A DNA stretch of 15,282 nt, from NCBI GenBank assembly GCA_024762845.1, contig JANTGQ010000016.1, positions 1 through 15,282 of the forward strand. Direction: 5' to 3'. This document shows positions 1-7,467 of this stretch, piece after piece. The notes beneath the pieces are model-generated. The model was given only the letters and a program-made list of their open reading frames with translations, searched no databases and was not told where the DNA came from. A program made the translations under genes and the position numbers. The stretch comes from Nitratifractor sp. Its GTDB lineage: Bacteria > Campylobacterota > Campylobacteria > Campylobacterales > Sulfurovaceae. Each line of letters opens with the position of its first letter. Position 1 is the first letter of the stretch.

Positions 1-27
1 TTAATTTGCATTTATTAGGGTCTGTTA

Positions 28-1557
28 ATGAAAAAAAGGGACAAAATTTCTATTATCGGTACTAATGTTTATAGTGGTACCCTTTGTCAATATAGACAAA
101 GCAAGCTTACACCACTGAAAAAGTATAAATACTCTAAAAAAAATATAACAATTACCTACATCGCCAATAAAGATTTAATTACCGAAGCACTCGATATTAG
201 CCAAAATATCCCTAAAGAGAGTGTGGTCGATGTAATAACAGACAAAGTGTATGATGAGCTACAGTTTGACCCAGCTGTAGAGTATACAATTGTTCCCGTA
301 AAAACAAAACTGCGTGCCAGCAGAGATAAATACCAGACAATCATTATCGATAAAAAGAAGATAAAAGAGAAACTACAGCCAATCTCGAAAAAGAGTAAAG
401 TAGTCGATTATGTTATACCAGCTCCCCTCCTTTATAAAGCACTCTATCAAGAAAAGAGTATTGATAAGAGCGGCAATGATATGTTTATATACTTTGGGGA
501 CTATGACAGTTTTGTAACTTTTTACCATAATGGAGAGTATCTCTACTCTAAATCGATTAAATACTCATTTAAAAATATTTACGACCGATTCTGCAAATTA
601 GCAAATGAGGTGCCAATGTCAGAAAAGCAATTTAGATATTTTTTAGCTAATGATGGTGCCAGAAAAGGGAAGTCCTCGCACAGAGAGCTCTTGATAAGAG
701 TACTCAATGAGTGCTTTTTATCTATCAATGATATATTAATATATACAAAAAGGGCGTATGATATTGATAGTATTAAAAGTGCCTATGTAGCACTTGCATG
801 GGATAGCAGCGACTCTCTTGAGCCCTATGTTAAAAACTATCTTAACATTAATGCATCTGCGCTCTCTACACTCTTTGAGAAGCGCTTTGAGAGTGAAGTT
901 ACAGACCCTATGTGTCAACTTTTAATACTCAATGCACAAAATATAGAGTCTGGTGTTAGCAGTGTTGCAAACCTTACACCTTATCCTAAACCAAAACCTC
1001 TTATGCAAAGAGAGTCTGGTAAAATTATTGCAACAGGATTTGGCATTGCCTCTCTTTTTATGATACCAATTATTTACGATACGGTAATAGGTTCGAGTAT
1101 GCAGGCTAATAATCTGCTTTTATCTAAAGAAGCTGCAAAAGTCACAACAGAAGCGAATAGTTTAAAAGGAGCGATTTCTAGAAAAAGAGAAGAGTTAAAA
1201 GCTCTCGAGAGCGCCTATGAGAAGAGTAAAGATATCTACGACTCAAAGGTAGGCGAAGTGACAAAAGTATATAATAAAAAGTTCCACTATCAGTTTCGTT
1301 CTCAACAGCTCTCAGAGATAACAAAACTCTTAAAAGAGTATGATTTACAGAGTCAAAATATTGCTATATCCGATACGCTTTATGCAATTGAACTTGAGTC
1401 TAAAGATGATAAAAAAATCACAGCATTTATAAAAAAACTTGTACAGAAGTTTGATAAAAATATCTCCCGAGTTGATATAAAAGATATAGTTTATAATAAA
1501 CAGCTTGGTCTCTATAAAGGGGTATTGAAAATCGACTTTACGGAGGAGATAAAATGA
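28..1557 (+). CDS. MshI-like inner-membrane protein (PilM/PilN-type fusion) of a type IV pilus/T2S-like machine
   Basis: This 509-residue protein has the two-part layout of MshI/GspL proteins. A cytoplasmic PilM-like (actin-fold) portion spans about residues 1-325. A single membrane segment follows at about 331-353 (GKIIATGFGIASLFMIP), then a lysine/glutamate-rich coiled coil at about 365-415 and a PilN-like periplasmic tail. The stretch at 154-177 (IYFGDYDSFVTFYHNGEYLY) resembles the second phosphate loop of PilM, but the usual D-x-G signature is degenerate, so ATP binding is uncertain. Such proteins link the cytoplasmic assembly ATPase to the periplasmic alignment complex. An in-frame TAG at 16-18 lies just upstream and an AGGG ribosome site precedes the ATG, which supports this start. 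The gene overlaps the next by 4 bases. The role is inferred mainly from architecture and operon position, since the sequence itself is divergent. Any operon promoter lies outside the window or in the first 27 bases. Confidence 0.75.
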   Translation: MKKRDKISIIGTNVYSGTLCQYRQSKLTPLKKYKYSKKNITITYIANKDLITEALDISQNIPKESVVDVITDKVYDELQFDPAVEYTIVPVKTKLRASRDKYQTIIIDKKKIKEKLQPISKKSKVVDYVIPAPLLYKALYQEKSIDKSGNDMFIYFGDYDSFVTFYHNGEYLYSKSIKYSFKNIYDRFCKLANEVPMSEKQFRYFLANDGARKGKSSHRELLIRVLNECFLSINDILIYTKRAYDIDSIKSAYVALAWDSSDSLEPYVKNYLNINASALSTLFEKRFESEVTDPMCQLLILNAQNIESGVSSVANLTPYPKPKPLMQRESGKIIATGFGIASLFMIPIIYDTVIGSSMQANNLLLSKEAAKVTTEANSLKGAISRKREELKALESAYEKSKDIYDSKVGEVTKVYNKKFHYQFRSQQLSEITKLLKEYDLQSQNIAISDTLYAIELESKDDKKITAFIKKLVQKFDKNISRVDIKDIVYNKQLGLYKGVLKIDFTEEIK

Positions 1558-2189
1558 GTCTGTTTGATAAATTAGACAACTACTACCATAGTCGAAAACC
1601 AAGCGAAGTGTGGATGATGGTTACACTTATTGCTGTACTTATTGGGTATCTTCTCTATACACTTTTGGAGCCAATATCTACAAACTACAGAGAGACCCAG
1701 GAGGGTACTAACCAAGAGTTGAGAACAAAAATTGAGAATGCAAATAGTTATATACATTCAGTTACAGTCAATGGGGATAAGAATTTCCATATTAATGACT
1801 TAAATCGAAAAATTGTAAAAAAAAGAATGGCAATGAATCAGCTCAGAGCAAAAATGGCAAAGCTAGACGGAAGCCTAAAAGAGTTTAAAAGTTTACTATA
1901 TACAAAGGACAACTGGTCAAAGTTCTTACACAATATTACTCTTGATGCTAAAAAGAGCGATTTAAAGCTATACTCTATTTCAAACCACCATTATGACCAA
2001 AATGAGACATTTGGCAAAGTACTTGATGTTCATATAAAAACCCAGGGAGAGTTTAACAAGCTTCTAGAGTTTATGAACAGCATAGAGCAGACAGAACTTG
2101 TCGCAAATATTAGCGCTGTAAGTATGGAGTCTACACAGAACCAGCCAATAGCTGATATTAATCTTTCAGTATGGGGGATTAAGCCATGA
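1554..2189 (+). CDS. MshJ-like / PilO-like inner-membrane alignment protein
   Basis: This 211-residue protein has a short cytoplasmic N-terminus and one membrane helix at about residues 19-42 (WMMVTLIAVLIGYLLYTLLE). A coiled-coil region at about 50-110 and a periplasmic alpha/beta domain follow. That is the topology of PilO/GspM/MshJ, which pairs with the PilN-like part of the upstream protein and with the PilP-like protein to form the inner-membrane alignment complex. The start codon lies within the stop of the preceding gene (ATGA) and has a strong GGAGGAG ribosome site at 1542-1548, so the two subunits are probably translationally coupled. Primary sequence in this family is weakly conserved, so the call rests on topology, size and gene order. 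An eight-A run lies near 1817-1824. Confidence 0.75.
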   Translation: MSLFDKLDNYYHSRKPSEVWMMVTLIAVLIGYLLYTLLEPISTNYRETQEGTNQELRTKIENANSYIHSVTVNGDKNFHINDLNRKIVKKRMAMNQLRAKMAKLDGSLKEFKSLLYTKDNWSKFLHNITLDAKKSDLKLYSISNHHYDQNETFGKVLDVHIKTQGEFNKLLEFMNSIEQTELVANISAVSMESTQNQPIADINLSVWGIKP

Positions 2190-2605
2190 AAAATAAAATT
2201 TTAGTTGCGCTTCTGCTTCTAGGAGTAACTGCTGTTGTTGCAGAGGATATAGATACTATACTCTCTAAAATTAAGACAAAACGACTCTCTCCAGTCTCTG
2301 AAAAATCGATTTTAGATACACCCTCTCCAATGACTGTATTAGTTAAAAGCAACGAGAGTAATAGTAGCACTGATAGCAACAAGTCACAAAAGCTAAAACC
2401 ACAAGAGGAGAAGTTTGTATTAACAGCAATTATGAATGGAAGTGCAAATATTAATGGAAAGTGGGTTAAACTAGGGGAGAAGATTGGCACATATAAGTTA
2501 GAGGATATTATGGATGACTCAATCTTTCTAAAGAGCGCTCAAAAAGAGAAGATTATATTTTTTGAGAAAAATTCAAATAAAATCAATATATCAATAGGTA
2601 GGTAG
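2186..2605 (+). CDS. MshK-like / PilP-like periplasmic protein
   Basis: This is a small exported protein of 139 residues. Residues 1-19 form a signal peptide (MKNKILVALLLLGVTAVVA, likely cut before Glu20). A polar, serine-rich linker spans about 30-75. A compact beta domain at about 76-139 has the order typical of GspC/PilP/MshK homology regions: FVLTAIMNGSANINGKWVKL, then GEKI..YKLEDI, then a hydrophobic strand pair. These domains bind the N-terminal domains of the secretin and tie it to the inner-membrane PilN/PilO pair. The start overlaps the mshJ-like stop by 4 bases and follows a GGGGGA ribosome site. The secretin gene begins 2 bases after its stop. The family assignment is good. Whether it is closer to MshK or PilP cannot be settled by eye. 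Confidence 0.8.
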   Translation: MKNKILVALLLLGVTAVVAEDIDTILSKIKTKRLSPVSEKSILDTPSPMTVLVKSNESNSSTDSNKSQKLKPQEEKFVLTAIMNGSANINGKWVKLGEKIGTYKLEDIMDDSIFLKSAQKEKIIFFEKNSNKINISIGR

Positions 2606-2607
2606 TT

Positions 2608-4137
2608 ATGAAAAAAATATTTATTTTTATCGCATTTTTTTTACTTATATCAAACGAAACAGTAAGTGCAAATACATGTAGCAACCAGCGATTCAATGTG
2701 ACAATACAAAAAGAGTTAACAATAGCAAATGCACTCGATAATCTTGCGCAAAGCTGCGGATTAAGTATAGTAGTAAAAGATGCTGCCGCACAACAGAGGC
2801 TTAAAAAGAAGCTCTACTATACACATATTAAAAACAGTACACTGCGTGGTTTCTTAAATCTGCTTTTAAAAGATAATGATTTAAACTATAAATTATCAGG
2901 CAATACGCTCTCTATCTCTTATTTGACTACACGCACATTTAAAGTACACTACATCTCTAGCAGCAGGGCTGGTACCTCTAACGCGAATATTAATATTGCA
3001 AATGCGGGCAAAAGCAAAAGTCAAAATATATCATCATCCAGCGGAATGGCAATACAGAGCAATGACAACTTTGATTTTTGGAAAAAACTAAAGGGCGAAA
3101 TACACCAGATATTAGTCGTCTCAGGTGATGGAAGTATGCACTTTAGCAAAGGGGAAAATGGCAGCTGGGTAGATTCAAGTGGACACCAATGGCAGTATAA
3201 CCCACTTGAACCAATAGTAGACCCAGAAGGTGGGCTTATTACCGTAACAGGTACACCAAAACAGCTCCAAAGAGTTGCAAGATATATATCTGCACTAGCC
3301 AAACAGGTAAAAACACAAGTATTAATTGATGTGAAAATACTCTCTGTAACACTCAATAACAATAATGAGACAGGTATAGACTGGAATGCGCTATATGGTC
3401 TACAAAACTTTACCATCAATACAATTAATATGTATCAAAAAAATATGTCTGAGTGGAAAACAGAAGGCGATAAGATTACTGAGACAAAATATGCAGAAGG
3501 TACACGACCAAGCAATGCACAACTCTTAGAAAACAGAGGGCATGCAACTATAAATGATGTAATACGTTTTTTAAAAACACAAGGCAATGTGAAATCTGTC
3601 TCCAACCCAAAAATTATGACACTTAATAATCAACCTGCGCTCATAAGCGTTGGTAAAGAACTTTTTTATAAAACAAAGAGTAGCTCGAGTACAAAGAGTA
3701 GCGATACTGAAACAACCACTAGCGAAACTATAGACTCTGTGTTTGCAGGCATTTTGCTAGATATTACACCTGAAATTGACAAACGTGGTATGATTACATT
3801 AAAGATTAACCCATCAATTACTGAAACAGACGGCACTGTAGCACAATCTGGTTCGCGTACTATGCCACCAGATTTAATAAGACGACAAATCTCTACAGTA
3901 ATTAAAGTACGAAATGGGAAACATGCTATTTTGGGTGGTTTAATATCGAGTGTGGAGAGCAGTGTTCAGAGCAAGGTGCCTCTACTTGGAGATATGCCAG
4001 TTTTTGGGGAAGCTTTTAAAAGAGAGAGAAAAATAAAACGAACCGAAGAATTAGTTGTTATAATAACACCACGTATTACTAGCGGGAGTAAGAATATCTC
4101 TCTCAAGAGTTTAGGATATAGGAGTATTGTAAAGTGA
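2608..4137 (+). CDS. mshL: Outer-membrane secretin, MshL/CtsD type
   Basis: This 509-residue secretin forms the outer-membrane channel for the pilus or for DNA/protein traffic. Residues 1-21 are a signal peptide (ending TVSA). Residues 34-105 form the secretin/TonB N-terminal (STN) domain. A serine/asparagine-rich linker spans about 117-155. Residues 200-235 (GGLITVTGTPKQLQRVARYI) are the ring-building subdomain before the beta-barrel region at about 236-490. The secretin signature VPLLGDMPVFGEAF lies at 457-470, followed by EELVVIITPRI. A low-complexity Ser/Thr/Lys/Glu patch at 355-376 sits where gate loops usually occur. There is no obvious lipobox (Cys24 is preceded by SANT), so a separate pilotin or direct insertion is possible. 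The gene starts 2 bases after the PilP-like gene with AGGTAGG as ribosome site, and its stop overlaps the GTG start of the ATPase gene. Confidence 0.93.
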   Translation: MKKIFIFIAFFLLISNETVSANTCSNQRFNVTIQKELTIANALDNLAQSCGLSIVVKDAAAQQRLKKKLYYTHIKNSTLRGFLNLLLKDNDLNYKLSGNTLSISYLTTRTFKVHYISSSRAGTSNANINIANAGKSKSQNISSSSGMAIQSNDNFDFWKKLKGEIHQILVVSGDGSMHFSKGENGSWVDSSGHQWQYNPLEPIVDPEGGLITVTGTPKQLQRVARYISALAKQVKTQVLIDVKILSVTLNNNNETGIDWNALYGLQNFTINTINMYQKNMSEWKTEGDKITETKYAEGTRPSNAQLLENRGHATINDVIRFLKTQGNVKSVSNPKIMTLNNQPALISVGKELFYKTKSSSSTKSSDTETTTSETIDSVFAGILLDITPEIDKRGMITLKINPSITETDGTVAQSGSRTMPPDLIRRQISTVIKVRNGKHAILGGLISSVESSVQSKVPLLGDMPVFGEAFKRERKIKRTEELVVIITPRITSGSKNISLKSLGYRSIVK

Positions 4138-4943
4138 GTTATTTTGAAGCTGCCAAAGAGTGTTTTGTTGATGAGATCAATCTAGAGAGTTATGTAGAGC
4201 TACCTGGCTCGATTATAGCTTACGAAGAGCTTGAGATGGCTTTTGAAAAACCGTTTAAGCTTATGCTTCTCTATGGCGAGCCTGGAACTGGAAAAAGTTT
4301 ACTTTTAAATAGAATATACGAGAAAAAAAAGTATCAAAAAGAGATTCATTTTGTTAACTCTCCACTCTTAAGCGAAGAGGAGTTTTTTAGAAGACTCTTT
4401 GCAATTCTTATCCAAAAAAATATGCCTAAAAATACAAAAGTTGATTTTAATACCTTTGTAGAGTACTGCAAAGCTATTAAAGGACAAAGAGAGATCATTA
4501 TACTCTTAGACGAAGCGCAGCTATACCCTAAAAAAATACTCGAAGAGATACGTGTACTCTCAGATACTGGTGTGGTACGTTTTGTAATAGCGGTTCACAA
4601 AACAACAGACGAAGATGTAATTGCAAAGTCACACTTTCAAACACGGATTTGGGGAACGGTTGAACTTAAAAATGCCAACAAAGAGGAGCTAAAAACCTAT
4701 ATTCACCAGCGTCTTTTAAAATATAATCAATTCGAGATTGCCAACCAAATTAAACAGAAAAACATAGATTTTATCTATAAAATTACTAATGGAAACTTTA
4801 GAGCATGTAGTAAACTGCTCTATAGTACCTTCGAAATCTACCAATATTATGAAAAGAATGATCCTTCTCAATTTAGCAGGGAGAAGTTTTCTCAAAAGTT
4901 TTTAGAGATGGCGGCAATTGCAACAGGAGCTATTAATGTATGA
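4134..4943 (+). CDS. mshM: ExeA/MshM-type AAA ATPase (CtsP-like)
   Basis: This 269-residue cytoplasmic AAA ATPase shows a Walker A motif (GEPGTGKS, residues 48-55) and a Walker B motif (IIILLDEAQ, 121-129). A sensor-type strand (VRFVIAVHKTT) is followed by a conserved arginine region (FQTRIWGTVEL). It matches the ExeA/GspA-like ATPases found in MSHA operons (MshM), and its position resembles that of CtsP in the Campylobacter competence locus. It lacks the membrane segment and peptidoglycan-binding tail of full-length ExeA, so it probably acts at the membrane through a partner. The single-pass protein encoded next is the obvious candidate. Translation starts at a GTG that overlaps the secretin stop, with GGAG at 4121-4124. 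Its stop overlaps the next gene by 8 bases. Confidence 0.85.
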   Translation: MSYFEAAKECFVDEINLESYVELPGSIIAYEELEMAFEKPFKLMLLYGEPGTGKSLLLNRIYEKKKYQKEIHFVNSPLLSEEEFFRRLFAILIQKNMPKNTKVDFNTFVEYCKAIKGQREIIILLDEAQLYPKKILEEIRVLSDTGVVRFVIAVHKTTDEDVIAKSHFQTRIWGTVELKNANKEELKTYIHQRLLKYNQFEIANQIKQKNIDFIYKITNGNFRACSKLLYSTFEIYQYYEKNDPSQFSREKFSQKFLEMAAIATGAINV

Positions 4944-5712
4944 TATTCCGGAGTTAGAGAAAAAATGGCGAAAATATAAAAGAAACCAAATTAAAAAACC
5001 TCTTATTGCTTCAATAGTTACACTTGTGCTAGTTGCAGGTGTAAGTGTTGTAGCAGTTACATACCTTGGTGACTCTTCTCAAGAAGAGACAACAAAAGTA
5101 GCATCTCCTGCTAAAACAGTGCCTGCAAAAGAGGAGAAAGCAATCGTCATAACAAAAACATCTGCAACTGCTACAAAACAGGCAGATGCTACGGAAAAAA
5201 ACCCACTTATATCTGCAAAATCAGCTCTGAACACCACGGTACAGCCTTCTCAAGAGTCTATCGATTTAAGCAAAGCGACTATAGTTGAACCTAATCTTCC
5301 AAAAGATGATATACGGGTTCTAGGCTTCGATGATAAAGATAAAAAGAGCGCACAAAATGGATACAGCGACATTGTTATTCCAAAGAAGAGTGTTGAAGAT
5401 ATTCAAGAACAAGAGAAGATTGCCGAAGTTGAAGATCGATTTAAAGCGACACAAGACCCTAAAGACTCTTTATATATTGCAAAATACTACTACAAAAAGG
5501 CTCAATACAAAAAAGCTGAAAACTGGGCAGTCAACACAAATAATATCGATGGAGATATAGAAGAGAGTTGGCTTATCTTTGCAAAAGCTAGAGCGAAACA
5601 GGGCTTTAGAGTTGATGCTATCAAAGTTTTACAGTCATACTACGATGAAACAAATTCTCAAAAAGCTAAAACCCTTTTAGATAAGTTGAGATTTGGTAAA
5701 AATATAAAATAG
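4936..5712 (+). CDS. Single-pass membrane protein with TPR-like C-terminus (MshN-like)
   Basis: I place the start at the ATG at 4936, giving 258 residues. AGGAG at 4925-4929 is 6 bases upstream, whereas an in-frame TTG at 4918 has no comparable ribosome site. The protein has a basic cytoplasmic N-terminus (EKKWRKYKRNQIKK) and a membrane helix at about residues 22-43. A long Thr/Ala/Lys-rich disordered periplasmic stretch follows at about 48-150. The C-terminal helical region at about 172-250 contains two to three TPR-like units (AKYYYKKAQYKKAENWA and IFAKARAKQGFRVDAIKVL). This is the layout of MshN, and it occupies the position of the membrane protein between ctsP and ctsE in Campylobacter. 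A role in stabilising the secretin or recruiting the ATPase is inference. The gene overlaps the ATPase gene by 8 bases and is followed 7 bases later by mshE. Confidence 0.7.
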   Translation: MYDIPELEKKWRKYKRNQIKKPLIASIVTLVLVAGVSVVAVTYLGDSSQEETTKVASPAKTVPAKEEKAIVITKTSATATKQADATEKNPLISAKSALNTTVQPSQESIDLSKATIVEPNLPKDDIRVLGFDDKDKKSAQNGYSDIVIPKKSVEDIQEQEKIAEVEDRFKATQDPKDSLYIAKYYYKKAQYKKAENWAVNTNNIDGDIEESWLIFAKARAKQGFRVDAIKVLQSYYDETNSQKAKTLLDKLRFGKNIK

Positions 5713-5719
5713 GTTAGCA

Positions 5720-7465
5720 ATGAATTATCTTATAGAGGAGCTTGTAAAAGATAATTTAATTACAAAAAGCAATGTAAGAGATTTTATTCTCAAAAACCCT
5801 AAACGACAAGTGCGTATTGGAGCCCTACTTTCACAAAACTACATTGAGAAGAGTCAGTTTTACCAATATATTCTGCAAAAACTCAGAGTTGGAGATCTCT
5901 CTTTTGATTCAATAGATGCACTCTCCAAAGAGGATGTAAATAGTGTTGAACTCTATGAGTTTATAGCACAAAATCTAAATATTGAGTATATCGATCTACA
6001 AAATATTGAGATAGATAGCTCCCTTTTGGATAAGATACCAACATCAATTCTACTCAAAAACCGTATCGTTATCACAGAAGAGGATGATATCTATATTCAT
6101 GTAGTCTTTGCTGACCCCTTTGATATGGCAGCGCAAGATGCTGTTAGTAGATTCTTCCCTAACAAGATTATTAAAAAAGCGCTCTCATCTTTTGAGAGCA
6201 TTAATGAAAAGCTAATGCAGATAGAGACTTACGAAAGTCTTAAAATATATATCCAGGATATTAAAGAGGATCTCAAGTCTACATCTCACAATGATGAAGA
6301 TGAGTCACCTGCTGTTTTAAAACTTATTGAGCTGATTTTAAAAAGTTCCATTTTGGCAAGAGCGAGTGATATACATATTGAAGTGAGTGAAAAAAACTGC
6401 ATTGTACGAGACCGTATAGATGGTATGCTACAGCAGCGCTTTATTTTTGATAAAACTATATTTGGTCCACTTAGCTCTCGTATCAAACTACTCTCTAATC
6501 TTGATATTGCAGAGAAGCGTAAACCGCAAGATGGTAGATTCTCTGCAAAAGTTGTAGAGAAGGAGTATGATTTTCGTGTATCTACACTGCCAACACTTAT
6601 TGGAGAATCGATTGTATTAAGAATATTAGACAAATCTAAAGCGCTCATTACTTTAGAACAGATGGGGATGAGTGATCAAAATTATAAAGAGTTTAATAGT
6701 GCTATCAAAGCACCATATGGAATTGTCTTGGTAACTGGTCCAACAGGTAGTGGTAAAACTACCACTCTTTATGGTGCTCTCAACGCTATTAAAAGCGTTC
6801 AAGATAAAATTATTACTGTCGAAGACCCCGTAGAGTACCAGATGAATGGTATTCAACAGGTACAGGTTAACAGTGCTGCAGATTTGACATTTGCTTCTTC
6901 TTTACGTTCTATTTTAAGGCAAGATCCGGATAAAATTATGATTGGTGAGATTAGGGATACCGAAACTCTTCGTATAGCTATACAGGCAGCAATGACGGGG
7001 CACCTTGTTCTCTCCACTCTGCATACAAATAGTGCAATTTCTGCAATATACCGTATGGTAGATATGGGTATAGAGAGTTACCTCGTAAGTGGGTCATTAA
7101 TTGCGATCCAGGCGCAAAGGCTTGTGCGTAAAACCTGCCCCTACTGCAAAGAGCTTGAGACAATAGAAGACTCTTTGTTAGAGTCAATAATGAGAGAAGT
7201 CTCTTTTAGCGAAGTCCCTCAATTCTACAGAGGCAAAGGGTGTAAACAGTGCTACAATACGGGGTATCTTGGTAGAGAGATGATCTCTGAAGTATTAACA
7301 ATCTCTTCGGAAATGGCACGTCTAATCGCGTCACAAGCTCACGAAGAGGAGTTAGAAAAACTAGCAAAACAAGAGGGCTTTGTACCGATGTTTCATAATG
7401 GTATTATCAAAGCAACAGAGGGTAAAACTACCATCGAAGAGATATTTAGAGTTGCGAGGTTATAA
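5720..7465 (+). CDS. mshE: Type II/IV assembly ATPase, MshE/GspE family
   Basis: This 581-residue hexameric motor ATPase would power insertion of pilin subunits. The N-terminal MshEN-type domain (about 1-150) contains a RIGALLSQNYIEKSQFYQYI stretch at 32-51 that fits the RLGxxL cyclic-di-GMP-binding motif of MshE proteins. The ATPase core has Walker A GPTGSGKT (340-347), an Asp box around 365-372 (ITVEDPVEY), Walker B IMIGEIRD (406-413) and a His box AAMTGHLVLSTLHTN (423-437). Four cysteines (473, 476, 508, 511) form the zinc subdomain typical of assembly ATPases and usually absent from PilT retraction ATPases. Length is normal for the family. The ATG lies 7 bases after the MshN-like stop, with only a weak AGG overlapping that stop, which suggests translational coupling. 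It corresponds to CtsE of Campylobacter. Confidence 0.95.
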   Translation: MNYLIEELVKDNLITKSNVRDFILKNPKRQVRIGALLSQNYIEKSQFYQYILQKLRVGDLSFDSIDALSKEDVNSVELYEFIAQNLNIEYIDLQNIEIDSSLLDKIPTSILLKNRIVITEEDDIYIHVVFADPFDMAAQDAVSRFFPNKIIKKALSSFESINEKLMQIETYESLKIYIQDIKEDLKSTSHNDEDESPAVLKLIELILKSSILARASDIHIEVSEKNCIVRDRIDGMLQQRFIFDKTIFGPLSSRIKLLSNLDIAEKRKPQDGRFSAKVVEKEYDFRVSTLPTLIGESIVLRILDKSKALITLEQMGMSDQNYKEFNSAIKAPYGIVLVTGPTGSGKTTTLYGALNAIKSVQDKIITVEDPVEYQMNGIQQVQVNSAADLTFASSLRSILRQDPDKIMIGEIRDTETLRIAIQAAMTGHLVLSTLHTNSAISAIYRMVDMGIESYLVSGSLIAIQAQRLVRKTCPYCKELETIEDSLLESIMREVSFSEVPQFYRGKGCKQCYNTGYLGREMISEVLTISSEMARLIASQAHEEELEKLAKQEGFVPMFHNGIIKATEGKTTIEEIFRVARL

Positions 7466-7467
7466 CA

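Noticed and set aside
1..27. C-terminal end of an upstream gene ending at the TAG at 16-18
   Set aside because: Only five codons are visible before the window edge and another frame has a TAA at 2-4, so no gene can be supported.
4918..4935. TTG start for the MshN-like protein, giving six extra residues
   Set aside because: The ATG at 4936 has AGGAG 6 bases upstream. The TTG has no such site, and part of that ribosome site would fall inside the coding region.
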